From: Cohnella mopanensis
Lineage (GTDB): Bacteria; Bacillota; Bacilli; Paenibacillales; Paenibacillaceae
Assembly: GCF_022352055.1 (NCBI RefSeq)
Contig: NZ_JAKRWM010000013.1
Location: 122,564-186,563, forward strand
Length of the DNA stretch: 64,000 nucleotides
Direction of reading: 5' to 3'
Shown here: positions 34,021 to 43,611 of the stretch, in pieces
How positions within the stretch are numbered: position 1 is the stretch's first letter
Layout of the letters: the number at the start of each line of letters is the position of its first letter
The notes under the pieces: generated by a model
The model's database searches: none
Told to the model about the DNA's origin: nothing
Seen by the model: the letters and a program-made list of their open reading frames with translations, nothing else
Position numbers and translations under genes: made by a program

Positions 34021-37000
34021 GTGTACAGAAAAAAAACATCTATGTCTAGACTCGTGTCTGCAATGTTAGTCGTAATTCTAGCAGTTTCTGCAATCGCAGC
34101 GCCTATGAGCGCATGGGCAGCAGCGCCCGCGGCGATACCGTCGCAAATCACGTTGGCTATAGGTGGAGGCGCAGAAGCCGGTAAGACGGCTATGGCTTTC
34201 AACTGGGTTACGGATCCGACGGTTACTGTTTCAGAAATCGTTTATGGCACATCTCCTGATCTAACCGGTGCTGCAACAAAAAGCGCCACAATCACCGCAG
34301 TGAATACTTCGACTGTGACGGGTAGCGTTCCGGACAACAAGCTGGTTAACGTTAAAGAGGTTATTACCTATCGTGTAGTTGTTCAGGATCTGACACCTGA
34401 AGCCACGTACTATTACAAAGTAGGAAACGCAACCAACGGTTATTCCGCGATTTCCAGCTTTACCGCTCCCGCAGATCCAGCTGCTAATAAACCGTTTTCT
34501 TTTTTGATCACTCCTGATACGCAGGGAACATCTCCAAGCACGTATCAAAACACCGCCGACTTGTACGATTACATCAAGGCGAACCATCCGGATGCTGCGT
34601 TTCTCGTACATAATGGCGACGTAGTTGAGGATGCGAGTTTTTCGGACCACTGGCAGTATTTCTTTGATGCAGCTCAAAACCTTTCTAGCACAATGCCGAT
34701 CATGGCTACCCCAGGTAATCATGACAATTCAATCTATGACCAAGATTCCATTCAATATACGAACAGATTTAACTATACATCTTTGCGGAGACCAAGCGGT
34801 CTGTCTTCGGCAGCTGTTGGGACTGTATATTCATTTGAATATGGAGACGCTTTGTTTATCTCCCTTAATTCTTTTGGTCTTAATTCCAGCGATGATGCTG
34901 TACAATGGCAATTTCTGGCTGATGAAGCGGCAGCATCGACTAAAAAGTGGAAGATCGTAAATCTTCATGCTTCGCCTTATGACCCGGGCTCAAGCCACTA
35001 TGCAGTGGACAATGTAATCGGTAAAAAGTTTACCGATGCTGAAATCGATCTGGTTCTCGCCGGTCACGAGCATGCCTATGCCAGAACAACAATAAAGACA
35101 AACTCAACTGCGTCGGGCACAGGAAGCATTCAAAAAGCGAAGTTCGGCGAAGCGCCTACCTATGTCATAGGCGGATCGGTGTACAATTACGCGTACAGCT
35201 TGAACGCCACCAAAGACACTTCGTGGAACGACTTCTTCTATGATCTTCGAATCAACAAAACAAATCCAGGCGGCGGATCCATCTATTCACCAGGCGTATA
35301 CAGCAGAGCTGAGGTTACAAGCAATTCGATCATTTATAAAACGTATTATAAAGCGACAGGCTCTGACAAACCGTTCAAAGTCATCGATGAATTCACCATT
35401 ACCAAATCGGGGGGCAACATCACCCAGCCGATAGGCGGCGGTCAAGAGCCTACCTCGGTGACATTTATGTTCGACAACTTTAATGAAGAAACACGTAAGC
35501 CGGAAAAAGACAAGTACATTGCCCGCTTTAACTGGGTAACTCCGGTAACAACGAAGTCAACGCAGCTCTTTTATGCGAAAAAATCGGACTTTGACAATAA
35601 CGGCCACATTTTTACAGATTTTGTGATGGGGACCAATTTTACAGTAGACTTGAGGAAAAACATTGAGAATATGAAGTATACGGGAGCTGGGATGGAATAC
35701 TCTGTCGACCCGGTTCAAAGCCATAAGGCAGAAACGGCGGTCCTCGAGCCTGATACGGAATATGTGTACAGCGTAGGCGACGGCGCCCAAAATGTGACGA
35801 GCGTTACAGCGCCGGCCAGCTTCAAGACACCTGCCAGCAATATCGATACGTTTAACTTCAACTGGATTTCCGACGCCCAAGCAAACGACACTAATGGCTA
35901 TGCAGCAACGCTCGATAGTTATAATCAAATGAGCAAAAAAGCGCTGACGCAAGCCTTTACGGATTTTCCGGATGCGGCGTTTGTCCTGAGCTCGGGCGAC
36001 CAGGTCAACTTTGGTTTCGACACATGGGAATGGGATGCATTCTTCGAGGCCAACCAGGATTTGTTCTCGAGAGTGCCGCTCTATATGGCGACGGGCAATC
36101 ATGAGTTCGATGGAGCGGGTAACAAATGGGCAAACAACAGCTGGGCTCCTGTGGACCCCACGCTGCAGAACTTTTTAGGCCGCCACAATCCGCCTAAGAA
36201 TGGCGCATCCTTCTACGGTGGCGGCGACGGCACTGAGCGCATGGTTTCAGGTACGACGAAATTGCAGCTCGAGTCCAGCAACTACTATTTTGTGTATGGC
36301 GACACGCTGTTCTTGGTTATGGATTATCAGGATCAGAGCACCCCTGCACAGATCAAAGCACAGCAAGACTGGATGAAGGCCGTCGTGAAGCAAAATCCGA
36401 CAAAATGGCGCGTTGGCATGTTCCACAAAACGCTGTTCGGATATCGGATGCCCACCCCTATAGCCACCTGGACGGACGCTTTTGATGAAGCAGGCATTGA
36501 TGTGGTGCTGATGGGACATGACCATATTTATGCCCGGACTAAGCTTTTCGCGAGCGGCAAAGTCGTTGCGGATTACGGCGACGGAACAACCTATCTGACG
36601 AACTACTCTGCAAATAAAGACAACCGCGGATCGAATTATAATCCAAACCCTGGAAACCCTGCCATTGCGTACATCGACATAAGAGAAGTCGGACGGGGAT
36701 ATGCCAATATTTCGATTTCGCCTGATGAAATTAGAGTGACAAGCAAAGGTTTCGATAAAAACGATGACCTGCAAACCGGGGATGTCGACGTGCTGGTTAC
36801 CAACAAGCCTCGCACTTATGATTTGCAGGGCTGGAAATATCCGGCAGTCCCACAGGAGACCAACGAGTTTACGCTCACGAATATTGCCGTTAATGGGATA
36901 GCCAAAGAAGGACAAACATTGAATGCCTCGATTACGCCGGCGGGCGCTACCGCATCCTTCAAGTGGGAAAGCTCCAAGGACGGTTTGGCGTGGACGGCTA

Positions 37001-40000
37001 TTGCAGGAGCAACAGCATCGCAATATACGATTAAAACGGCGGATGTCGGTTCGTATTTGCGCAGCATCGCGACGGGAACAGGTTTTTATAACGGCGTCGT
37101 AACAAGCGTAGCTACGGCTAAAGTCACGCCGCTTGCCGGCAGCGGCTCGGCAAAAATAAAAATCAAAACAGCAAGCGATTTGGTTGCACTGTCACAGAAA
37201 TTTGGCACGCCTGAATATCCGAATGACGGGAATTATGAGTTGTCGGCTGATATCGATATGACAGGTGTTTCATTTGAATCGATCGGCAGAGACACAATTC
37301 CAAAACCGTTTATTGGAACATTTAACGGAAAAGGTTATTCCATTCGCAATCTCAAAATATCGTCCACCGATTCTAGCACCGGCTTCTTTGCCTATATCGG
37401 TACTAGTGGCAAAGTCGTAAATCTTAAATTGGAAAACGTAGACATTACCGGCATTAATAGAACTGGGATCATTGCAGGAGTATCGAGCGGGACGATTGAA
37501 AACAGTTATGTGGACGGCAAAGTAACCGGCGCCGGTTACACAGGCGGTATAGTAGGACTGCTCTATGCGGGCACTTTGCAAAACAATGTCATGAACGCAG
37601 ATGTTAGCGGGACTACAGTAGGCGGCTTAATTGGAGGCACGAATTATAACGGTTCCGGTTGGTCACTTGATCAACAAACAACTGGAAATGTAATTCTGAA
37701 CAACAGCGTGAGAGGTACGGTTACAAGGATCGGCACAAGTCAATATACCGGTGGCATTGTCGGTGATATGGGCGGCGGTTCGGGCAGCGTGCTCCAAACC
37801 TTAAATGGTAATGTAGTCTCATCTGAAATTGTTGGAAATCCTACGAAGCTGCTCGCAGGCTATTGGTCAGGCAGTAGGCCGATCGTCGACTCCAATCAAA
37901 AGAACTACTATGACAGCACCAAGTTAAATACAAGCGGTCTGCCTTCAGGAATCGTCCCTGTTTTTGCAGCAAAGTCGGCAGCTGATTTTGTACAGCAAGC
38001 AACTTACGAGTCCTTGGGATGGGACTTTACAAACGTTTGGAAATGGGATGAGACGAATAACGTACCTGTGCCGCGCGTACTTGATCTTGGCGGTGGCGGC
38101 TCAGAAAAAATAAGAATTAAAACAGCAAGCGATTTGGTTGCATTGTCACAGAAATTTGGCACGCCTGAATATCCGAATGATGGAATTTATGAGCTATCTG
38201 CGGATATCGATATGAAGGATGTGGAGTTTTCCGCGATCGGCGGAAACGACACTTCAAAGCCATTTATAGGCACATTCAACGGAAAAAGATTTACGATAAG
38301 CAATCTCAAAATCTCGTCCACCAATAGCAGCACCGGCTTCTTCGCTTATATCGGAACTGGTGGCAGAGTCGTAAATCTGAAACTGGTGAATGTCGAGATC
38401 ACCGGCGGCAACAGCACAGGTGCCATTGCAGGAACTTCCATGGGCACGATTGAAAACAGCTATGTGAGCGGTAAAGTATCCGCTGGAGGCAATACTGGCG
38501 GTATTGTAGGAACGCTCCATGCAGCTACACTGAAAAATTCCTTCATATCTGCAGATGTGAGTGGAACTACGGTTGGAGGCTTGATTGGCGGTACCAATTG
38601 GAATGGTGCAGGTTCGCCTATTCCCGTTCGATATGAGAATTCGCCAACCGTAATTCTGAATAACTATGTGGGTGGAACGTTTAATAAGCTTGGCACATAT
38701 TCCGGTGCCCTGGTTGGGGATATGGGCGGTTCTTCAGGTAATCTGCTCCAAACCCTAAATGGAAATGCGGTAGTTAATGCAATTAATGGGTCCGCTCCAG
38801 GTCCAATTGGAGGGTATTGGTCCAGCAGCAGGCCGATCGCCGACTCCAATCAAGTCAATTACTATGACGGCGCGAAGTTAAGCACTAGCGGATTGCCTTC
38901 AACGGTTGTTCCTGCATTTGTATCCAAGCCCGCTGCTGATTTTGCGCAGCAAGCAACCTACGTGGCCTTGGGATGGGACTTTACGGACATTTGGCAATGG
39001 GATGCAACGAATAAAGTACCCGTGCCACGAGTGCTTGATCTTGGCGGTGATGAAGAAGATGAAGGGACGATCTCTGCTCTAACTGTTGATGGCGGTGCGA
39101 TTAAAGTAGACGGAGCTACAGTAGGAAGTTCTGCAGAGGTCGAGGAAGGCTCGACTGTTATCGTGACTGCAACTGTTCCAAACGGAAAACGCTTTGTCAA
39201 ATGGACAGCGGAAGGTCTTGCAAACGAAAGCTATATCGACAATCCATTGACATTTGCGATGCCGGCTAACCAAGTTACCTTGACGGCTGTGTTTGAAAGC
39301 TTGCCAACAGATACTTCAGGTGGCGGCGGCGGAGGCGGTGGAGGTACACCGCCAGTTAACGACAATACGCAAAAGTTCCCTGCAGGTCAAGGCGGTACGG
39401 CTCAGTTTGCCAACAAAGCCGTTACGATTACACTGCCCGCAGGAGCAACTGACAAAGAATTGATTATAAAGGTTGAGAAGGTTGTAGATACTTCGCAGCT
39501 TGTAACCGACAAAGAAGTTCTCTTGAGCCCAGTGTACGAGATCTTGAAAAACTTCACGGAGAACTTCAAGAAGCCGATCACGATCACCCTATCGTTCGAT
39601 CCGAAATCTGTCGGCGCGAACCAATTCGCTTCTATCTTCTACTTTGACGAAGCGAAGAAGGTGTGGGTAGAAATCGGAGGCAAGGCGAGTGGCGATCGAA
39701 TTACGGCGGAAGTCGATCATTTCACCAAGTTCGCGGTATTCGCCGTAGATAAGAAAGTGGAAGAAAAACCTGAAACTAAGCCTGAAGAGAACGTCGAAGT
39801 TAAGTTCAGCGACATTGTTGGCCACTGGGCGGAAGCAAGCATTAAGCTGGCTGCGGCGAAGGGCATTGTCGGCGGCTATACCGGTGGTACGTTCAAGCCA
39901 AAGGGCGAGGTTACCCGCGCCGAGTTTACAGTCATGCTGGCTCGTATGCTGAACCTGCAAGGCAACGGAGCTGTGCTTGAGTTTACCGATAAGGCAAGCA

Positions 40001-40338
40001 TCGGCGCGTGGGCGAAGCAAGGAATCGCTCAAGCTGTGCAAGCTGGAATCGTAAAAGGTCTCGGGGATGGCAGCTTCAAGCCGAATGCGAAGATCAGCCG
40101 TGCCGAGATGGTGACGATGATCGCGAATGCGCTTGGTTTGGCCAACAACTCGAGAGCAAAAACCGCATTTACGGATGATGCCGAGATTCCTACATGGGCG
40201 AGAGCGGCAGTTGACGCAATTGTGGAGAACGGCATCGTTCAAGGCATCGGCGGCAACAAATTCGCTCCGAAACAAACTGCAACAAGAGCCGAAGCGGCGG
40301 TTGTTCTGCTTAATGCGCTCACGTTCGTCAATAAGTAA
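34021..40338 (+). CDS. Giant SLH-anchored protein with two metallophosphatase domains and GLUG-like repeats
   Basis: About 2105 residues. A signal peptide ends near AWAAAP. First unit: a purple-acid-phosphatase-type N-domain, then metallophosphatase motifs HNGDVVED, GNHDNS, NLHASPYD and GHEHAYART. Second unit: its own lead domain plus SSGDQVNFG, GNHEFDG, MFHKTLFGYR and GHDHIYART. Then follow an Ig-like module, two ~318-residue GLUG-like blocks, an InlB-B-like module (VTATVPNGKRFVKWTA), a Gly9 linker, a ZU5-like domain and three SLH domains. It probably acts as a cell-wall phosphohydrolase. GTG 34021 lies 11 nt after AGGAG; the frame also opens at ATG 33991. Confidence 0.85.
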   Translation: MYRKKTSMSRLVSAMLVVILAVSAIAAPMSAWAAAPAAIPSQITLAIGGGAEAGKTAMAFNWVTDPTVTVSEIVYGTSPDLTGAATKSATITAVNTSTVTGSVPDNKLVNVKEVITYRVVVQDLTPEATYYYKVGNATNGYSAISSFTAPADPAANKPFSFLITPDTQGTSPSTYQNTADLYDYIKANHPDAAFLVHNGDVVEDASFSDHWQYFFDAAQNLSSTMPIMATPGNHDNSIYDQDSIQYTNRFNYTSLRRPSGLSSAAVGTVYSFEYGDALFISLNSFGLNSSDDAVQWQFLADEAAASTKKWKIVNLHASPYDPGSSHYAVDNVIGKKFTDAEIDLVLAGHEHAYARTTIKTNSTASGTGSIQKAKFGEAPTYVIGGSVYNYAYSLNATKDTSWNDFFYDLRINKTNPGGGSIYSPGVYSRAEVTSNSIIYKTYYKATGSDKPFKVIDEFTITKSGGNITQPIGGGQEPTSVTFMFDNFNEETRKPEKDKYIARFNWVTPVTTKSTQLFYAKKSDFDNNGHIFTDFVMGTNFTVDLRKNIENMKYTGAGMEYSVDPVQSHKAETAVLEPDTEYVYSVGDGAQNVTSVTAPASFKTPASNIDTFNFNWISDAQANDTNGYAATLDSYNQMSKKALTQAFTDFPDAAFVLSSGDQVNFGFDTWEWDAFFEANQDLFSRVPLYMATGNHEFDGAGNKWANNSWAPVDPTLQNFLGRHNPPKNGASFYGGGDGTERMVSGTTKLQLESSNYYFVYGDTLFLVMDYQDQSTPAQIKAQQDWMKAVVKQNPTKWRVGMFHKTLFGYRMPTPIATWTDAFDEAGIDVVLMGHDHIYARTKLFASGKVVADYGDGTTYLTNYSANKDNRGSNYNPNPGNPAIAYIDIREVGRGYANISISPDEIRVTSKGFDKNDDLQTGDVDVLVTNKPRTYDLQGWKYPAVPQETNEFTLTNIAVNGIAKEGQTLNASITPAGATASFKWESSKDGLAWTAIAGATASQYTIKTADVGSYLRSIATGTGFYNGVVTSVATAKVTPLAGSGSAKIKIKTASDLVALSQKFGTPEYPNDGNYELSADIDMTGVSFESIGRDTIPKPFIGTFNGKGYSIRNLKISSTDSSTGFFAYIGTSGKVVNLKLENVDITGINRTGIIAGVSSGTIENSYVDGKVTGAGYTGGIVGLLYAGTLQNNVMNADVSGTTVGGLIGGTNYNGSGWSLDQQTTGNVILNNSVRGTVTRIGTSQYTGGIVGDMGGGSGSVLQTLNGNVVSSEIVGNPTKLLAGYWSGSRPIVDSNQKNYYDSTKLNTSGLPSGIVPVFAAKSAADFVQQATYESLGWDFTNVWKWDETNNVPVPRVLDLGGGGSEKIRIKTASDLVALSQKFGTPEYPNDGIYELSADIDMKDVEFSAIGGNDTSKPFIGTFNGKRFTISNLKISSTNSSTGFFAYIGTGGRVVNLKLVNVEITGGNSTGAIAGTSMGTIENSYVSGKVSAGGNTGGIVGTLHAATLKNSFISADVSGTTVGGLIGGTNWNGAGSPIPVRYENSPTVILNNYVGGTFNKLGTYSGALVGDMGGSSGNLLQTLNGNAVVNAINGSAPGPIGGYWSSSRPIADSNQVNYYDGAKLSTSGLPSTVVPAFVSKPAADFAQQATYVALGWDFTDIWQWDATNKVPVPRVLDLGGDEEDEGTISALTVDGGAIKVDGATVGSSAEVEEGSTVIVTATVPNGKRFVKWTAEGLANESYIDNPLTFAMPANQVTLTAVFESLPTDTSGGGGGGGGGTPPVNDNTQKFPAGQGGTAQFANKAVTITLPAGATDKELIIKVEKVVDTSQLVTDKEVLLSPVYEILKNFTENFKKPITITLSFDPKSVGANQFASIFYFDEAKKVWVEIGGKASGDRITAEVDHFTKFAVFAVDKKVEEKPETKPEENVEVKFSDIVGHWAEASIKLAAAKGIVGGYTGGTFKPKGEVTRAEFTVMLARMLNLQGNGAVLEFTDKASIGAWAKQGIAQAVQAGIVKGLGDGSFKPNAKISRAEMVTMIANALGLANNSRAKTAFTDDAEIPTWARAAVDAIVENGIVQGIGGNKFAPKQTATRAEAAVVLLNALTFVNK
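37141..39050 (+). repeat. Tandem ~954-bp duplication (GLUG-like blocks)
   Basis: Two consecutive in-frame blocks begin at about 37150 and 38104 with nearly identical DNA (GCAAGCGATTTGGTTGCA in both, 954 bp apart). Each encodes KTASDLVALSQKFGTPEYP, four or five GLUG-type 'TGGIVG' turns and a closing VPRVLDLGG. Similarity is highest at the start and end of each block. Confidence 0.8.
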
Positions 40339-40358
40339 ATTTTCATCCAGTCTTAAAG

Positions 40359-40390
40359 CCAAGCCCCCGGCACTTCAGCCGGGGGCTTGG
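40359..40390. terminator. Strong bidirectional terminator
   Basis: A perfect 13-bp GC-rich stem CCAAGCCCCCGGC/GCCGGGGGCTTGG closes an ACTTCA loop between two convergent genes. T tracts are weak on both sides, but stem strength makes termination likely. Confidence 0.75.
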
Positions 40391-40457
40391 TGCTGTCTTT
40401 GATGGCATTCCAACTCTGATGGAGGTTCAGATTGCTTATGGGATAATTCGATGAAGG

Positions 40458-40931
40458 TCAAACTGACCATGAACCTTGCATTCTACGGATGAAGATGATT
40501 TGACCGGTATGGTAGATGTCGTGGAGAACAAGATTCGATACCGATTGGTCAATCGTGACCCCATCTAATTCGCTCAGCAAATCTTGATCGCTCAATGCTG
40601 AAAGCTTCTCACGAATGCTTGTGTGTATATGTTTCAATTTTTCAACTGTTTCCTGCCACTCTTCCTCTCTAATCACACGGGTGCCCGCATCAAAACTTGT
40701 GTCTGTTGATGGAGCGTCTGTCGAACCTGTCAGGCTAGACAGCAACTGTGACTTGTAGAATAAGATGTGGTTGACCAATTCCTTGATCGTATTCATCTCT
40801 TTCCCATCCATTCTCCAGCATGCCTGTACAGCTGTTAACCCTTGCAGTGCGCGTTCAAGCGGGGGAAACCAGCCGCTTTCCTTGTCAAAGCAGGCATCCC
40901 ATGTACTTACTAGTTTCTCTGTTGTCGTCAT
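40458..40931 (-). CDS. DinB family protein
   Basis: A 157-residue four-helix-bundle protein. It has the conserved 'ELVNHILFYKSQLL' helix and a late VLHDIYHTGQIIFIRRMQG, which together supply the metal-binding histidines. DinB proteins are damage- or stress-induced, and several are thiol-dependent transferases; the function here is unknown. The frame extends to 40946, but GGAGGG lies 7 nt before the internal ATG at 40931, which is the better start. It is transcribed divergently from the TetR gene and shares a matching operator, so it is probably that repressor's target. Confidence 0.82.
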   Translation of the reverse strand: MTTTEKLVSTWDACFDKESGWFPPLERALQGLTAVQACWRMDGKEMNTIKELVNHILFYKSQLLSSLTGSTDAPSTDTSFDAGTRVIREEEWQETVEKLKHIHTSIREKLSALSDQDLLSELDGVTIDQSVSNLVLHDIYHTGQIIFIRRMQGSWSV

Positions 40932-40993
40932 TTGAATTCCCTCCATTTTTAAATTTAAAAAAGACAGACTGTGTAATGCACCGGAATATATAC

Positions 40994-41047
40994 GGTACTG
41001 ATCTGTACCTTTTCGATGATCATACAGCTATTTGAAAATTTTGTCAA
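40994..41047 (-). promoter_or_regulatory. Promoter and TetR-type operator of the DinB gene
   Basis: On the minus strand, TTGACA (41047-41042) and TATGAT are 17 bp apart. They are followed after 9 bp by the palindrome GGTACTGATCTGTACC (40994-41009, only the TT pair breaks symmetry). The operator covers the expected transcription start. Confidence 0.75.
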
Positions 41048-41078
41048 ATTCATAATTTCAGTATATTACTCGTAAAAA

Positions 41079-41128
41079 TTGACAATTCTCAGTGTAGTGG
41101 CTATTATTAAAAGGGACTGTTCTGTACC
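41079..41128 (+). promoter_or_regulatory. Promoter and TetR-type operator of the TetR gene
   Basis: TTGACA (41079-41084) and TATTAT (41102-41107) are 17 bp apart. GGGACTGTTCTGTACC (41113-41128) follows 5 bp later. It shares ACTG-TCTGTACCTTTT with the operator on the divergent side, so one repressor likely binds both. Confidence 0.75.
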
Positions 41129-41180
41129 TTTTAATATCAAATTTGTTCATTATTCAATTAATTAATTGGCGGGTGATTTC

Positions 41181-41774
41181 ATGCCAAGAGCGACAGCGAA
41201 AAATCGAATTCTTCAAGTGGCATCGGATTTGTTTTACAGAGAGGGTATCCGAGCCGTCGGAATTGACCGTATTATACTGGAATCGGGCGTTGTCAAATCG
41301 AGCTTCTATCGGAATTTTGCATCTAAAGACGATTTGGTTGCGGCTTATTTGGAATATCACGAAGATCTGAATGCGAAAGATTTGGAGGAAGTGCAGCTTC
41401 AACATCCGAATTCAAGCGCAATGCAGTTGCATGCTCTCATTGACCGATTTGTAGAGAAGATGACAACACCCGGATATCGTGGTTGTCCCTTTGTAAATAC
41501 AACAGTCGAATTTCCGGACTCCTCCCATCAGAATCATATAAGGGCGGTCAAAGGTACGGAAGAAAACTGGAACCGCATCGCAAGATTAGCAGAAGAGGCT
41601 GGTGCTGCTCGTCCATTTGAAATGGCAGAATTATTACGTATGTTATGTAATGGGGCTATTATGCTTTCTTACATGAAAAAGTCCGATTTTAACCCCGATA
41701 TATTCTCAAGAGCGGCTCATACGCTCGTTGATTCCCACTTGTTCAGTTGGACTGTAACAAGAAAGGATGATTAA
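41181..41774 (+). CDS. TetR/AcrR family transcriptional repressor
   Basis: A 197-residue regulator. The N-terminal helix-turn-helix is clear (KNRILQVASDLFYREGIRAVGIDRII, GVVKSSFYRNFASKDDLVAAYL). A longer helical ligand domain follows and includes a GCPFVNTTVEF segment typical of the TetR_C group near LmrA/YxaF-like proteins. It probably represses itself and the divergent DinB gene through the two palindromes. The start is ATG 41181; a TTG at 41166 extends the frame without a binding site. Its last codons overlap the start of the glycosylase pseudogene by 8 bases. Confidence 0.85.
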   Translation: MPRATAKNRILQVASDLFYREGIRAVGIDRIILESGVVKSSFYRNFASKDDLVAAYLEYHEDLNAKDLEEVQLQHPNSSAMQLHALIDRFVEKMTTPGYRGCPFVNTTVEFPDSSHQNHIRAVKGTEENWNRIARLAEEAGAARPFEMAELLRMLCNGAIMLSYMKKSDFNPDIFSRAAHTLVDSHLFSWTVTRKDD

Positions 41775-42423
41775 ATTGCGATATCTCTTCGATATTAACC
41801 CATACAGCCATTGTGTACGTGAATTATGCAGCAACGATCCTTTGCTGGACAAGCTGATAAATCGGATCGGAAATATCTGCATACCAAATCAGCAGGATGG
41901 ATTCAACTATCTGGCAAGATCGTTAATCGGCCAACAGCTTTCGGTCAAAGCCGCAGAGACAATCTTCCGCAGAGTTGAACAGATATGAGAGACGATAACG
42001 CCAGATACCATCCTAGCCGCAACGGAGGAGAGTCTGCGTTCTGCGGGATTATCTAAGAACAAGTTCGCCTATATCCGGAACACCGCCGAATGTGTGAAAG
42101 AAGGCTCTCTCGATTTTCATGCGTTTCAAAACATGGACGACGAGGAAGTCATTCGTTTATTGGTCTCAATAAAGGGTATTGGTCGGTGGACCGCAGAGAT
42201 GTTTCTCATTTTCTATTTAGGAAGACAGGATGTCTTGTCATTTGGGGACAGTGGACTTAACCGTGCTGCGGAATGGCTTTATTCATCCGAAGAGAACGAC
42301 AGCAAATCTCAATTGAAACGTAAACATGTCGAATGGAAGCCTTATTCTACTATCGTATCCCTATACCTCTGGGAGGCAGTCAATATCGGTTTGGTTCAAA
42401 CGAAATCGTTTACGAACAATTAA
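41767..42423 (+). pseudogene. AlkA-like DNA-3-methyladenine glycosylase with an in-frame TGA
   Basis: From ATG 41767 the frame encodes YLARSLIGQQLSVKAAETIFRRVEQI, then TGA (41986-41988). The same frame continues unbroken with TPDTILAATEESLRSAGLS and the helix-hairpin-helix LVSIKGIGRWTAEMFLIF. The catalytic-Asp region SFGDSGLNRAAEWLY is also present, and the frame ends at 42423. Every family landmark is present and only one nonsense codon breaks it, consistent with CGA to TGA. As written, only a 73-residue stub or a fragment from ATG 42094 could be made, neither likely active in base-excision repair. Confidence 0.75.
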
Positions 42424-42578
42424 TGATCAGAAACCGAAGTCAGATATAAAACATTGGCAATCTTGCGCCGCGACGTACTCCTTACGCTTTTTTCGCCGTT
42501 ATCCCCGTTAAGCTGAACCGTACCACAAGTAATGGCAAGTTTTTAGTGAACAGCATTAAGTTTCAAGGGGGGCAGCCA

Positions 42579-43526
42579 ATGAACAAAACAGACCGTTTAT
42601 TAGCCATCGTTCTGGAGCTGCAAAGCAGAGAAGTGGTACGGGGCGAAGATTTGGCGGACCTATTCGAAACCAGCGTGCGGACCATCTATCGTGACATTCA
42701 GGCACTTAGTGAAGCGGGCGTGCCGATTATAGGCGCCCCAGGCACAGGATATTCCTTGATGAAAGGCTATTTCCTGCCGCCGATCAGTTTCACGGTAGAA
42801 GAAGCCGTGACCTTGCTTATAGGAACGGACTTTATCGAGCAACGATTTGATGATGAGTATCGTGTCAGGGCTCAAGCCGCTCGGAGGAAAATCGAGGCCA
42901 TTCTATCGGAGAGCGTTCGCAATGAGACCTCTCGTGTGCGCAAGGCGCTGCGCTTGCTCACTCCCGGTAAACGGGTCGCGCTGTCAAAAGAAAGGGAATA
43001 TTTCGAAAAGATCCGTCGAGCAATATTAGATGAACGAAAGATCAGATTTCATTATTCGAAAGGGATTGGGGATTCCAAGGGGAATCACCATAGTGATCGT
43101 ACCGTCGCTCCCTATGGCCTGGTACTCGTTGAAGGATCTTGGATGCTCGTGGCTCGATGCGATCTACGCCAAGACATTCGCCATTTCCGTTTGTCCCGAA
43201 TGACCGAACTTATCGATTTGGAAGAACGATTCGAACTACCGGCGCATTTTAACTTAAGGGAGTATACCCCTCCGGATGATCGCCACTTGCGAGTTCGCCT
43301 TCGGTTTAACCATGACATCGCAGATAAGGTGAAGGAATCGAACTATCATTACATGGAGGATATGGAAGAGCATCAAGATGGATTGCATGTGGTCTTACGC
43401 GTTCGTCAACTGGATGAATTGCTGCAATGGGTGCTTGGCTGGGGAGCGGGTGTAATAGTATTGGAACCTGAATCATTCCGAAATCGGATTCGCGAGGAAG
43501 CCCTAAAAATGTTAAAACGCTACTGA
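42579..43526 (+). CDS. YafY-type HTH/WYL transcriptional regulator
   Basis: A 315-residue protein. It has an N-terminal HTH_11 winged helix (MNKTDRLLAIVLELQSREVV, ETSVRTIYRDIQALSEAGVP) and a WYL domain around residues 140-225 (RKIRFHYSKG, VEGSWMLVARCDLRQDIRHF, 'WML' in place of WYL). A C-terminal WCX extension completes it (LLQWVLGWGAGVIVLEPESF). The start is ATG 42579 with GGGGGG about 7 nt upstream; the frame opens earlier at GTG 42546. Its regulated gene is not obvious; the VOC gene downstream is beyond a terminator. Confidence 0.88.
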   Translation: MNKTDRLLAIVLELQSREVVRGEDLADLFETSVRTIYRDIQALSEAGVPIIGAPGTGYSLMKGYFLPPISFTVEEAVTLLIGTDFIEQRFDDEYRVRAQAARRKIEAILSESVRNETSRVRKALRLLTPGKRVALSKEREYFEKIRRAILDERKIRFHYSKGIGDSKGNHHSDRTVAPYGLVLVEGSWMLVARCDLRQDIRHFRLSRMTELIDLEERFELPAHFNLREYTPPDDRHLRVRLRFNHDIADKVKESNYHYMEDMEEHQDGLHVVLRVRQLDELLQWVLGWGAGVIVLEPESFRNRIREEALKMLKRY

Positions 43527-43553
43527 CATAACGTTGTCAGTAGCGTTGTTTTA
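43516..43553 (+). terminator. Rho-independent terminator
   Basis: A perfect 13-bp stem AACGCTACTGACA/TGTCAGTAGCGTT with a 6-nt loop leads into GTTTTATAAT. The stem overlaps the last codons of the WYL regulator. Confidence 0.85.
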
Positions 43554-43611
43554 TAATCGGGTATGTAAACGTACGGTATTGTTTCATTTATTATAGGAAG
43601 GATGATATCTT

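Noticed and set aside
37141..39050. CRISPR or insertion-sequence repeat
   Set aside because: It is an in-frame protein-domain duplication with no terminal inverted repeats or transposase.
41986..41988. Selenocysteine or TGA recoding in the glycosylase gene
   Set aside because: The position is not a catalytic Cys in this family, no SECIS-like hairpin is evident just downstream, and a CGA to TGA mutation explains it more simply.
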